From positions 1 through 64,000 of the forward strand of contig JBFWVM010000023.1 in assembly GCA_050246735.1 (NCBI GenBank): DNA of 64,000 nt, read 5' to 3'. Each line of letters starts with the position of its first letter. Position 1 is the first letter of the stretch. The translations under genes were made by a program, and so were the position numbers. This DNA is from Taklimakanibacter sp050246735 (lineage in GTDB: Bacteria > Pseudomonadota > Alphaproteobacteria > Rhizobiales > Aestuariivirgaceae). The notes below the pieces were generated by a model, which was not told the origin of the DNA, did not search any database, and saw only the letters and a list, made by a program, of their open reading frames with translations. Below, one piece after another: positions 23,586-32,035 of this stretch.

Positions 23586-23646
23586 GGATATCGATGATCG
23601 GCCGGTCCTGGAGAGACCGGCCGGCTCCCGAGCTCCAGGCCTTTAT

Positions 23647-24408
23647 CTATATTTCCCTTGCCGCCCACTTGGCCATGCGCTCCCACATCAGGCCATAACT
23701 CTCCCATTCGTGGAGATTGCCGCACCAGTGATAGACAGGGTCTGTCGTATAGGCAATCGAGCGGCCCTTGCCGATTTCGGCCACCGCCATGAAGACATCG
23801 CCGCGCACCTTCATCAGCACCTGGGCGTCGGGCTTGGCGGTGACCTGGTTGTAGCCGAGAATGACCCGCTCCTTGTCGAAGGATATGCCCTTCAGGATGG
23901 GATGGTCCGCCGACAGGACATCGAGCGTCGCTCCGTCCGGCACCTCGATGCGATCGTCGATGCCGCGCATGATGTTCACCGGCAGGACCGCCTCGACCGG
24001 CGTGCCGCCCCAGATGCCCTTTCCCTCGATGCCGGAGAAGGTGGTGTAGCCGCCGGCCATGATCAGGCCGCCGCCGCCCTCCACCCATTTGCGGAAATTG
24101 CCGATGCGGTCCGGCCCCATCGGCACAAGTCGTTCGCGGTTGCCCGGCAGCAGGGCCAGATTGTTGTAGCCGACATCGCTGAGGATGATGACGTCCCACG
24201 CGGCAAACTGCTCGGGCGTCATCGGAAACTCGGCGCGGATCCTGTCGGCCGGCATATGGGTGAGTTCGATGCCCGGTCGCGGGCTGAGCGCCTCCCGCAA
24301 GACGCGCGCCGAATCCCGGTAGTAATTGTGGATGAACGTGTCCATGCCTTTCGCCGTGATCAGGGTCTCGGCCTGGGTGTCTCCACAATACAGAACTCGA
24401 ACTGCCAT
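23647..24408 (-). CDS. Glutamine amidotransferase-like domain protein (STM3548/DUF1355 type)
   Basis: A 253-residue cytoplasmic protein with a class I glutamine-amidotransferase-like fold: VRVLYCGDTQAETL at the start, DVIILSDVGYNNLALLPG, then WVEGGGGLIMAGGYTTFSG. The usual nucleophilic Cys is not seen at the expected elbow, so it is probably not an amidotransferase. Its relatives are uncharacterised and often sit in sugar- or amine-catabolic operons. The ATG at 24408 has AGGAGA upstream. It lies 33 bp after the binding-protein gene in the same operon. Confidence 0.7.
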   Translation of the reverse strand: MAVRVLYCGDTQAETLITAKGMDTFIHNYYRDSARVLREALSPRPGIELTHMPADRIRAEFPMTPEQFAAWDVIILSDVGYNNLALLPGNRERLVPMGPDRIGNFRKWVEGGGGLIMAGGYTTFSGIEGKGIWGGTPVEAVLPVNIMRGIDDRIEVPDGATLDVLSADHPILKGISFDKERVILGYNQVTAKPDAQVLMKVRGDVFMAVAEIGKGRSIAYTTDPVYHWCGNLHEWESYGLMWERMAKWAAREI

Positions 24409-24441
24409 CTTTCATTCTCCTGTCGGGATATTGGCCGAGAG

Positions 24442-25359
24442 TCAGTTGCTCGGCTGGTTGAAACGCAGACCGTCATTGACGGTGATCTTGTCGAGGCCGT
24501 TGGCCTGCATGCCCCAGGCGGTGAGGATCTTCTCGTAGCTGCCGTCCGCCTTCATCTCGGTGAGCGCGGCCTGGACCGCGTCGCGCAGACCGCTGTCGGA
24601 CTTGCGGAAGGGCATGGCGTTGTAGCCGGTGCCGTACTGCTCGAAGGCAAGCACTTCGAGACTGGCCGCGTCCGGCGAAGTCTGGATCACATAGACCGCC
24701 ACGCCATACTGGTACATGGTGGCGTCGGCGCGCTTGGTGCGGACCTGCAGCAGGGCCTGGTTGATGTCCTGGAAGACCTGGATGTCGATCTTGTCGGTGC
24801 ACTTTTCGTCCTGCTTCTCGACCAGCCCCTGCATGACGGAGCCCTGCAGAACGGCGACGTGCCTGCCGCACAGATCGGCGATCGTCTTGATGCCGAGCGG
24901 ATTGCCCTTCGGAACCACGATGGCATTGCCGTCGGTGGAGTAGTCGACGAAATCGAGCTTCTGCTCACGCGCCGGCGTGTCGCCCATGCCGGTCAGCGCC
25001 GTGTCGAAGCGCTTGGCTTCGATCGCTGCGATGATGCCGGGGAACTTGACGGCCGACCATTCGGCCTTCAGGCCGAGCTTGGCGGCGACCGCGTTGCCGA
25101 GGTCGATGTCGGCGCCGATCAGCGTCTGCCCGTCGGCCTGGTAGTAGGTATAGGGCGGCGAGCTGGGATCGGTCGCGATCTTCAGCGTGCCGCCCTTGAA
25201 GGCGTCCGGAACCTTGGCAGCGAGATCGGCCGACGTCTCGACCGTCAGGGGCGTGCCGTTCGGTCCGATCTTGAGATCGGCCGCGCAAGCGGCCAAGGTG
25301 CCGCCCAGAAGCGCCGAAGCCAGCGCGATGGCCTTGCTTGTGATGGAAATCATGCTCAT
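24442..25359 (-). CDS. ABC transporter periplasmic amino-acid-binding protein
   Basis: A 305-residue family 3 solute-binding protein. The signal peptide covers about residues 1-26 (TSKAIALASALLGGTLAAC). The two-lobed domain starts with GGTLKIATDPSSPPYTYY and has GADIDLGNAVAAKLGL, FDTALTGMGDTPAREQKLDF and a C-terminal MPFRKSDSGLRDAV. These proteins bind amino acids or opine-like compounds. The start has GGAGGAG upstream. It is encoded in the same operon as a permease and ATPase but after an oxidase gene, which suggests that the ligand is the oxidase substrate. Confidence 0.9.
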   Translation of the reverse strand: MSMISITSKAIALASALLGGTLAACAADLKIGPNGTPLTVETSADLAAKVPDAFKGGTLKIATDPSSPPYTYYQADGQTLIGADIDLGNAVAAKLGLKAEWSAVKFPGIIAAIEAKRFDTALTGMGDTPAREQKLDFVDYSTDGNAIVVPKGNPLGIKTIADLCGRHVAVLQGSVMQGLVEKQDEKCTDKIDIQVFQDINQALLQVRTKRADATMYQYGVAVYVIQTSPDAASLEVLAFEQYGTGYNAMPFRKSDSGLRDAVQAALTEMKADGSYEKILTAWGMQANGLDKITVNDGLRFNQPSN

Positions 25360-25433
25360 GTCGTTCTCCTCCTCTGGTTTGCCGCTTTGCCGCGGTTGGA
25401 CGCCGGCCGTCCTGGCCGGCTTTGCAAGCTCCC

Positions 25434-26573
25434 TCACGCCGCCTGAAGTGTCGGCCTGTGCGCCGAGAAATGGTGGCGGATGTAGTTGTCGCCGCCGCTG
25501 TCGATGAGGTCGGCGACCGCCACTCCCACGGCCGGCGACATCTTGTAGCCATGACCGGAAAAGCCGGCCGCCAGCACGACGCGCTCGCTGGCCGGGTGAT
25601 AGTCGATGATCGGATGGTTGTCGGAGGTGAAGCCGTCCAGATAGACGCCCGAGCGCACCGGCTCCGGATCGACTCCTTCGAGCAGCGTCCGCGCGACGCG
25701 CCGCATGATCGCGGTGTCCTCGTAGGACACGGTCCGGTCGACCTGCGATGGGTCTATGTCGCTGCGGAAATTGACCGGCGGCATGATCTTGATCGACCAG
25801 CCGTCCATGCTGGGGAAGCCTGAGTAATCGATTTCTGACGTATGCCGAATGCAGACGGGAAAGCGCTCCGGCAGATAGGCCTCGACATTGTCGACGCCGA
25901 ACCAGGTGCCGACGAGGCGCCGCGCGATGAAATGCGGCGATGGCACGTCGATGGCGCGGGCACCCCAGGCGCCGCAGGTCACCACCGCCGCATCGAAGCG
26001 GCGCGTGTTGCCGGCTGCGGTAATCTCGACGCCATCGGCATCGGGCGCGATCCGCTCGACGGCACAGCCTTGATGCAGCATGGCACCGGCAGCCTGTGCC
26101 GCCTTGACTGCCGCCCTCACCCCGAGCTCGGGCCGCAGCAGCCCGCCGTCCAGATCGAACAGCGCGAACTCGCCGCCGGAGAGCCTGTGCTGGGGAAAGC
26201 GCCGGCGCAACGCGGGCTCGTCGAGCACCTCATGGCGCACGTCGTGCTCGCGCGCGCCCTCGATGGTGCCGGTGAGCCAGTCGGCGTCGCGCTCGCCGAT
26301 ATAGAGACAGCCGATCGGGTAGTGGAATCTGCGATCCGATGAAGCCTGCAGCTCCCGCCACAGCTCCAGCGAGCGCTTGAGCAGCGGGATGTATTCCTTG
26401 CCCTCTCGATAGGCCAGCCGGAAGATGCGGGATTCGGCCCCGTGCGCGCTGGTGTCGTGCGGCACGCCCATGCGGTCAAAGCCGACGACCTCATGGCCAC
26501 GCCGCGCAAGCTGCCAGAGCGCCATGCTCCCCATTGCGCCGACGCCGACAACCGCGATCTTCCTAGTCGTCAT
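25434..26573 (-). CDS. FAD-dependent amine oxidase, SolA / monomeric sarcosine oxidase family
   Basis: A 379-residue flavoprotein. The Rossmann start VVGVGAMGSMALWQLARRGH is followed by HDTSAHGAESRIFRLAYREG, and the C terminus has TSDNHPIIDYHP and AGFSGHGYKMSPAVG, all typical of MSOX and N-methyltryptophan oxidase. These enzymes oxidise secondary amines to aldehyde, amine and H2O2. At the place where family members bind FAD through a Cys, this protein reads SGVYLDG, so the flavin may be non-covalent. Start at ATG 26573, with AAGGTGAG upstream. Confidence 0.85.
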   Translation of the reverse strand: MTTRKIAVVGVGAMGSMALWQLARRGHEVVGFDRMGVPHDTSAHGAESRIFRLAYREGKEYIPLLKRSLELWRELQASSDRRFHYPIGCLYIGERDADWLTGTIEGAREHDVRHEVLDEPALRRRFPQHRLSGGEFALFDLDGGLLRPELGVRAAVKAAQAAGAMLHQGCAVERIAPDADGVEITAAGNTRRFDAAVVTCGAWGARAIDVPSPHFIARRLVGTWFGVDNVEAYLPERFPVCIRHTSEIDYSGFPSMDGWSIKIMPPVNFRSDIDPSQVDRTVSYEDTAIMRRVARTLLEGVDPEPVRSGVYLDGFTSDNHPIIDYHPASERVVLAAGFSGHGYKMSPAVGVAVADLIDSGGDNYIRHHFSAHRPTLQAA

Positions 26574-26610
26574 TTCTCTCACCTTGTTCCGCCTGTCTGC
26601 GGGCGGGTCC

Positions 26611-27417
26611 TCACTTGATCTTCGACAGAAAAGCCTGGGTGCGCGGCTCTGATGGATGGTTCAGCACCCGTTCCGACGGTCCCTCCTCCACGATCGCACC
26701 AGCGTCCATGAAGACGACACGGTCGGAAACCTCGCGCGCGAAGCCGATCTCATGGGTGACGACGAGCATGGTCATGCCCCCTCGGGCCAGGCCGGTCATG
26801 ACCGAGAGGACCTCGTGCACCAGTTCCGGATCGAGCGCCGATGTCGGCTCGTCGAACATCAGAACCTTCGGCTCCATGGCCACCGCGCGCGCGATGGCGA
26901 CGCGCTGCTGCTGGCCGCCGGAAAGCTGTGCCGGACGATGGCCGGCAAAGCGCTCCATGCCCACGACGGCAAGGACGGACAATGCCTTGGCCCGTGCCTG
27001 CCGGCGGGGCATCTTCTTCACCAGCCTGAGCGCCAACGCCACGTTCTCGATCGCCGTGAGATGACCGAACAGGTTGAAGCGCTGGAAGACCATGCCCATG
27101 GCCGCCCGCTGGCGGGCGAAGACGGCGGCCGGCACCTCCCACAGGATGCCGTCGATCTCCTGGCAGCCGATGCGCTCGCCATCGACCCAGACTCCGCCCG
27201 CGCCCGGCACCTCGAGGAAATTGAGGCAGCGCAGGAAAGTGCTCTTGCCGGAGCCGGACGGTCCGAGAATGCACACCACCTCGCCGCGCGCCACGTCCAG
27301 TGAGACGTCGGCGAGCACCCGGTGCGCGCCGAAGGACTTGGCGATGTTGCGGGCGCTGAGCATCGGCGCATCTTCCGCCTCGCGCGCGGTCAACGGTTGT
27401 GATGGCTGGACGGTCAC
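26611..27417 (-). CDS. Amino-acid ABC transporter ATP-binding protein
   Basis: A 268-residue ATPase of the GlnQ/HisP type. Walker A is GPSGSGKSTFLRCLNFLE, the Q-loop FQRFNLFGHL, the ABC signature LSGGQQQRVAIARA, Walker B VLMFDEPTSALDPE and the switch His in VTHEIGF. The GTG at 27417 overlaps the permease stop as GTGA and is preferred; an ATG at 27363 would give a protein of more usual length. It powers the adjacent single permease, which probably works as a homodimer. Confidence 0.93.
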   Translation of the reverse strand: MTVQPSQPLTAREAEDAPMLSARNIAKSFGAHRVLADVSLDVARGEVVCILGPSGSGKSTFLRCLNFLEVPGAGGVWVDGERIGCQEIDGILWEVPAAVFARQRAAMGMVFQRFNLFGHLTAIENVALALRLVKKMPRRQARAKALSVLAVVGMERFAGHRPAQLSGGQQQRVAIARAVAMEPKVLMFDEPTSALDPELVHEVLSVMTGLARGGMTMLVVTHEIGFAREVSDRVVFMDAGAIVEEGPSERVLNHPSEPRTQAFLSKIK

Positions 27418-28280
27418 GGCAGCACCCCGGCGACAGTCTCGATGGCCCGACTGTCTCCGAAGCGGCGCTCCAGCCAGAACTGGAAGCCGGACGCTACGGT
27501 AGTGAGCACCAGGTACCAGAGGGAGGCGACGATCAGCAGCTCGATGACCTGGAAGTTGCGGGCGTAGATGTCTTCCGTCTTGGTGAGCAGTTCCTGGGCG
27601 CCGATCACCGAAACCAGCGAGGTGTTCTTCAGCATGCCGATGGCCTGATTGGCGGTCGGCGGGATGATCACTTTCAGCGCCTGAGGCAGGACGATGTGGC
27701 TCATCACCTGCCGGCCGTTCAGGCCCACGCTGACGGCGGCCTCGCTCTGTCCCCGGTCGACCGAATTGATGCCGGCGCGCACGATCTCGGCCATGTAGGC
27801 CCCCTCGTTCAGGCCGAGCCCGAGAAGCGCGGCGACGAAGGGAGTCACCAGCGTGTTGATCGGCACCTGCCATGGACCGACGCCGACCACCGGGAAAACG
27901 AGCGCGATGTTGAACCAGAAGATCAGCTGCACCAGCAGCGGCGTGCCCCGAAAGAGCCAGACATAGAGTGCCGACGCTCCCGAGACCGCCGGATAGCGGG
28001 AGATCGCCATGACGGCCAACGCAATGCCGAGGAGCACGCCGACGATCATCGACAGGGCGGTAAGCTCGAGCGTCATCACCAGGCCGTCGAGAATGGCCGG
28101 ATGGAAAAAGAAGCTGCCGACGACCGTCCAGTTGATGGCGCCGGCAGCAGCTATGCGGACCGCGAGAAGGACCGCCAGCAGTATGACGATACCGGTCACG
28201 GCGAGGCGCTTGCCCCGGCCGAGCGGAACGGGTCGACCCGATAGGAAGGCTGCGGGCCTTGTCTGAACACCAGGGGACAT
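27414..28280 (-). CDS. Amino-acid ABC transporter permease
   Basis: A 288-residue inner-membrane protein of the HisMQ family with six or so hydrophobic segments. The EAA loop is GQSEAAVSVGLNGRQVMSHI followed by VLPQALKVIIPP, and LDGLVMTLELTALSMIVG is the usual second helix. It is the first gene of the leftward operon. The ATG at 28280 is used. The promoter and paired LacI operators lie 25-65 bp upstream. Confidence 0.93.
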   Translation of the reverse strand: MSPGVQTRPAAFLSGRPVPLGRGKRLAVTGIVILLAVLLAVRIAAAGAINWTVVGSFFFHPAILDGLVMTLELTALSMIVGVLLGIALAVMAISRYPAVSGASALYVWLFRGTPLLVQLIFWFNIALVFPVVGVGPWQVPINTLVTPFVAALLGLGLNEGAYMAEIVRAGINSVDRGQSEAAVSVGLNGRQVMSHIVLPQALKVIIPPTANQAIGMLKNTSLVSVIGAQELLTKTEDIYARNFQVIELLIVASLWYLVLTTVASGFQFWLERRFGDSRAIETVAGVLP

Positions 28281-28304
28281 CGTGCTGCACGCCAACCTTG
28301 CTCA

Positions 28305-28344
28305 GATATCGATTTCAGATTAATAGAAATCGATTTCTTGTCAA
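28305..28344 (-). promoter_or_regulatory. Core promoter with two LacI-type operators
   Basis: GAAATCGATTTC at 28326-28337 is a perfect 12-bp palindrome of the kind LacI-family repressors bind. A second copy with one change, GATATCGATTTC, lies at 28305-28316, exactly 21 bp away. On the reverse strand TTGACA (28344-28339) precedes the first operator, and a weak -10, TAATCT, follows 16 bp later (28322-28317), so the operator fills the promoter spacer. The remaining 200 bp to the next gene at 28544 show nothing else. Confidence 0.7.
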
Positions 28345-28544
28345 CAGCCTTGCTGGTGCTGCTGCCACCGGCCGGCGGAGAATCGCACAAGGCTCACCCT
28401 TGGCACCTCCCCTCACCCCTTCAGCATGGAACCGGGAGGCTCATTCAGCCTCGACGCCGCTTCGGTCGCCGCCGGGACATCGGGAAGGCTTCCGGCAATT
28501 CCCGTCGCTTGAGCTGCTCACAACACGCAGCACCGCTCACGGGA

Positions 28545-29474
28545 TCATCGATAGACATCCGTGCTCAGATATCTGAGGCCGGAATCGATCATGATCGTGG
28601 CGACCGTCGCCTCGGGACCGAGCCGTTCGGCGACACGCAGCGCCGCCACGACATTGAGCCCGGACGATATTCCGGCGAAGATGCCCTCCTCGCGCGCCAG
28701 GCGGCGGCACATATGGATCGACTCCTCCGTCGTGGCCGAGAGCACCTCGTCGATCTGGTCCGGCGTCCAGTGCGGCGGCGCAAAGCCGATGCCGATGCCT
28801 TCGATCCGATGGGCACCTTTCGGCCCGCCGGACAGCACGGCCGACTCGGCGGGCTCGGCGGCGGCGACATGGAGCCGGGGATTATGCCGGCGCAGGGCTT
28901 GCGCCACGCCGTTGAGCGAATGGGCCGAGCCCACCGCCTGCACGAAGGCCTCGATGCGCCCGCCGGTCTGCGCCCAGATCTCCTCGCCCATCTGGTGATA
29001 GCCCGTCGGGCCATCGCCGTTGTTGAGCTGGTCGAACCACCAGTGGCCGTCCTCCCGGCTGATCTCCCGGGCGGTGCCGATCATCCGCCTGACCAGCTCC
29101 TCGGTGATCTTCCCGTCATCGCTCGGCACGAGGATGATCTCGGCGCCGAAGGCCCGCATCGAGAGCATCTTTTCCGCGCTGAAGGCGTCCGAGGTGACGA
29201 TCCTGAGACGATAACCCCTGGCGGCGCAGACGAGCGCCAGGGACGCCCCGGTCGAGCCTCCGGTATATTCGACGACTGTGCCGCCGGGCCTGAGGCGCCC
29301 ATCCGCCTCGGCGGCCGCGATGGCGGCCTTCGCCATCCTGTCCTTCATGTTGCCGGTCGGATTGGCGCCCTCCAGCTTGACGACGATCCGGGCGTGGCCG
29401 TCCGGCACGACCTTCCCGAGCCCGACCAGCGGCGTGCGGCCGATGGCTTCGAGGATGTTGGTCGCGAGGATCAT
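28545..29474 (-). CDS. PLP-dependent cysteine synthase family protein
   Basis: A 309-residue fold-type II PLP enzyme. The N terminus ILEAIGRTPLVGLGKVVPDG, the PLP lysine in EGANPTGNMKDRMA, the phosphate-binding EYTGGSTGASLALVCA and the C-terminal AGISSGLNVVAALRV place it with cysteine synthase/cystathionine beta-synthase enzymes. It differs clearly from the second homologue at 45033 and may act on another O-activated serine derivative. Start at ATG 29474, with GGAGAG upstream. It is a single-gene unit. Confidence 0.87.
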   Translation of the reverse strand: MILATNILEAIGRTPLVGLGKVVPDGHARIVVKLEGANPTGNMKDRMAKAAIAAAEADGRLRPGGTVVEYTGGSTGASLALVCAARGYRLRIVTSDAFSAEKMLSMRAFGAEIILVPSDDGKITEELVRRMIGTAREISREDGHWWFDQLNNGDGPTGYHQMGEEIWAQTGGRIEAFVQAVGSAHSLNGVAQALRRHNPRLHVAAAEPAESAVLSGGPKGAHRIEGIGIGFAPPHWTPDQIDEVLSATTEESIHMCRRLAREEGIFAGISSGLNVVAALRVAERLGPEATVATIMIDSGLRYLSTDVYR

Positions 29475-29581
29475 GAAGCGTCTCTCCTGCAAACGACGAC
29501 GAAGAGGCTTATGAGCCGGAAACAGGCCGGATCGTGGTCCGGAATCCGGACCCCGCCGGCCGCGCGGCCGAACCTCTCGCG

Positions 29582-30247
29582 TCAGCGCGCATGGGGGGTG
29601 ACCGCGGCGAACCGGTAGCGCTCGAACCACTTGGGAAAGGACCGCGTCAGCGCCCTGGGGCCTGTGAGCGACAACCCCATCCTCTGCGCCTGGACGAAGC
29701 TGACGTCGCCGCGCCACCAGGCGACCAGCGCGGCAAGCGGTGCTCTCACCTTCACCAGTTCGGGAAAGCCCGGATTGTGAGTGCACAGGGAAGCCTCCGA
29801 CGGGCTGAGCAGCAGGAAGCGGGGCTGGCTTCCGGGAATGGCGAAGCTGACGACCAGCGGCTCCCTGGGCACGGACGCGAAGTCGACGCGCCGCTGCATG
29901 TCGATGAGCAAGGGCTCGACATCGAGGTCCTCGTCCGCGGCGCGCCGCGGCAGCCATCGCTGGCCCCACTGCGCCAGCTCGCCGATCAGGCTCGAGAGCG
30001 CCCTGCCCGCTTCGGTGAGCTCATATTCGGGCCCTTGCGCGCCGTCCCGGCGCATCACGGCGCCGGCCAGGACGAGAGCCTGCAGGCGCTCCGAAAGCAT
30101 GGTGCGCGAGATGCGCGGGATTCCGCGGCGTATGTCGTTGAAACGCCGGCTGCCGCTCAGCAGCTCGCGCACGACGAGCAAGGTCCATCGCCCGCCCACG
30201 ATCTCATGGGCGCGCGCGACCGCGCAGAACTGGCCATATCCCGTCAT
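29582..30247 (-). CDS. HxlR-family transcriptional regulator with C-terminal extension
   Basis: A 221-residue protein. Residues 1-110 are a HxlR winged helix: CAVARAHEIVGGRWTLLVVR, then RFNDIRRGIPRISRTMLSER and LTEAGRAL. The extra 100-residue C-terminal part, with PREPLVVSFAIPG and a final FERYRFA, is found in a subset of HxlR proteins and may sense a ligand. The ATG at 30247 places the Cys-containing HxlR start correctly. It is divergent from a reductase gene, with a perfect inverted repeat between them. Confidence 0.88.
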   Translation of the reverse strand: MTGYGQFCAVARAHEIVGGRWTLLVVRELLSGSRRFNDIRRGIPRISRTMLSERLQALVLAGAVMRRDGAQGPEYELTEAGRALSSLIGELAQWGQRWLPRRAADEDLDVEPLLIDMQRRVDFASVPREPLVVSFAIPGSQPRFLLLSPSEASLCTHNPGFPELVKVRAPLAALVAWWRGDVSFVQAQRMGLSLTGPRALTRSFPKWFERYRFAAVTPHAR

Positions 30248-30319
30248 GCCGCACCCTAGCGCAGGGTGGAAGGCGGCGGCAGTCCGGAGTCCGGACCTCC
30301 CGGCCATCCGAGATACAAG

Positions 30320-30355
30320 TTGCATATCGCAATCAGTTCCTTTATAACTGATTGC
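30320..30355 (+). promoter_or_regulatory. Promoter and perfect inverted-repeat operator between hxlR-type gene and reductase
   Basis: TTGCAT (30320-30325), a 17-bp spacer and TATAAC (30343-30348) form a sigma-70 promoter for the rightward gene. Across it lies GCAATCAGTT (30329-30338), a 7-bp spacer and AACTGATTGC (30346-30355), a perfect 10-bp inverted repeat overlapping the spacer and -10. It is very likely the binding site of the divergent HxlR regulator. Confidence 0.75.
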
Positions 30356-30384
30356 AAGCAACAACCAGTATGAGGAACACCGCA

Positions 30385-31035
30385 ATGTCCAGGCTGATCG
30401 TCCGCGCCTTCTCGATCTCGATCGACGGCTACGGCGCCGGGCCGAACCAGAGCCTCGCCGACCCCCTGGGTGAAAAGGGCGAGGACCTGCATCGCTGGTT
30501 TCTCCCGACGAAGACCTTTCGGGCGATGTCCGGCAGGGACGGCGGCGACGTCGGGGTGGACGACGATTTCGCCAGGCGCGGCTTCGAGAATGTCGGCGCC
30601 TGGATCCTGGGCCGCAACATGTTCGGACCCGTGCGGGGACCGTGGCCCGACGAGAGCTGGAAGGGCTGGTGGGGAGACAACCCGCCCTATCGCGTGCCGG
30701 TCTTCGTGCTGACGCATCATCCGCGCGCCTCCCTCGCGATGGCGGGCGGCACGGTGTTTCACTTCGTGACCGACGGCATCCGGCCGGCCCTGCGCCAGGC
30801 GCGGGAAGCCGCCCGGGGCAAGGATGTGCGGCTGGGCGGCGGAGTCGCCACGATCCACGAATATCTGCGCGCCCGCCTTATCGACGACATGCACATCGCC
30901 ATATCGCCCGTGCTGCTCGGCCGAGGCGAGAGCCTTTTCGCCGGCATCGACCTCCCGGCTCTGGGCTATGCGGTGACGGAACGGGTTTCGACGCAAGCCG
31001 CCACCCATCTCGTCGTGACGAAGCACGCTTCCTGA
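30385..31035 (+). CDS. Dihydrofolate-reductase/RibD C-terminal-like reductase
   Basis: A 216-residue protein of the RibD_C/DHFR-like family: LIVRAFSISIDGYGAGPNQS at the start, FENVGAWILGRNMFGPVRGP in the middle and DVRLGGGVATIHEYLRARLI then ISPVLLGRGESLF at the end, which form the NADPH-binding fold. Substrate unknown; these proteins are often induced with HxlR regulators during aldehyde or electrophile stress. The ATG at 30385 (MSRLIVRAFS) is the family-like start; an ATG at 30370 is also in frame. Confidence 0.87.
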   Translation: MSRLIVRAFSISIDGYGAGPNQSLADPLGEKGEDLHRWFLPTKTFRAMSGRDGGDVGVDDDFARRGFENVGAWILGRNMFGPVRGPWPDESWKGWWGDNPPYRVPVFVLTHHPRASLAMAGGTVFHFVTDGIRPALRQAREAARGKDVRLGGGVATIHEYLRARLIDDMHIAISPVLLGRGESLFAGIDLPALGYAVTERVSTQAATHLVVTKHAS

Positions 31036-31102
31036 CCCGCCCTCCGCCTGGATGTTGCGCATCGCCCCCGGGGATGAGCTATGATCCGGGCGGGAGTGGA
31101 CG

Positions 31103-32035
31103 ATGAGCGAAAAGCGCGTTTGTTTCGACTTCGAGGTGGACTTCTCGAATGGCGGCGGAATCCAGGGCCAGGATTTCCGGCTCGATATCGACGGCGACGA
31201 CATCGCCGACGACGCCCTGGCCGCCTGTATCGTCGGCGACCTGCGCCTCCTGATGGTGGGCGACGTGCGCATCCTCAACAAGAGGATCATCGAAGAGCGT
31301 CACAAGCGGCAGGGTCCTCCCGCCCCGGCGGTCCATATCCAGGACAAGGCTGTCAGGGTGTTCGATCTCAGCCACACGATCGAGGACGGCATGATCACCT
31401 ACAAGGGCCTGCCGGCGCCCCTGATCTGCGATCATCTCTCGCGCGAGAGGTCGCGGGAGATCTATGCCGAGGGGACCGAGTTCCAGATCGGCAGGATCGA
31501 GATGGTGTCCAGCACCGGCACCTATATCGACGTGCCGTTTCACCGCTATGCCCATGGCCACGACCTCTCCGAGCTGGCGCTCGAGCGGGTCGGCGGCATA
31601 CCGGGCGTCGTGGTGCGCGTGACCGGCGCGCAAGGCCGCGCCATCGACTGGCATCATTTCGTGCCGGTCGCGTGCCGCGGCCATGCGGTTCTGGTCCATA
31701 CCGGCTGGGACAGGCACTGGCGGACCGACCGGTATTTCGAGGGCCATCCCTTCCTCACCGAGAAGGCCGCCGTCTATCTGCGCGACCAGGGGGCGCTGGT
31801 GGTCGGCATCGATTCCCTCAATATCGACGACACGGCCGGCGGGACCCGGCCGGTCCACAGCGTGCTGCTGGCCGCGGAGATCCCGATCGTCGAGCATCTG
31901 ACCGGGCTCCGGGATTTGCCGGCGAGCGGCTTCCGTTTCGCCGCCGTGCCGCCCAAGGTGAAAGGCATGGGCACGTTCCCGGTGCGCGCCCATGCCTGGA
32001 TCGAGCCGTCGGCCGCCGATCGGGCTCACTCGTAG
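31103..32035 (+). CDS. Cyclase-family protein with N-terminal fused accessory domain
   Basis: A 310-residue protein in two parts. Residues 1-72 (CFDFEVDFSNGGGIQGQDFR to VRILNKRIIEERHKRQ) are a small domain I recall as a separate short protein elsewhere. Residues 85-305 are the kynurenine-formamidase-like cyclase fold (VFDLSHTIEDGMITYKGLPA, GIDSLNIDDTAGG). The zinc-site motif HxGTHxDxPxH reads S137-G139-T140-Y141-D143-P145-H147, so two metal His are replaced. Substrate unknown. The start follows GGGAG. Its stop overlaps the convergent cupin gene by 10 bp. Confidence 0.8.
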   Translation: MSEKRVCFDFEVDFSNGGGIQGQDFRLDIDGDDIADDALAACIVGDLRLLMVGDVRILNKRIIEERHKRQGPPAPAVHIQDKAVRVFDLSHTIEDGMITYKGLPAPLICDHLSRERSREIYAEGTEFQIGRIEMVSSTGTYIDVPFHRYAHGHDLSELALERVGGIPGVVVRVTGAQGRAIDWHHFVPVACRGHAVLVHTGWDRHWRTDRYFEGHPFLTEKAAVYLRDQGALVVGIDSLNIDDTAGGTRPVHSVLLAAEIPIVEHLTGLRDLPASGFRFAAVPPKVKGMGTFPVRAHAWIEPSAADRAHS

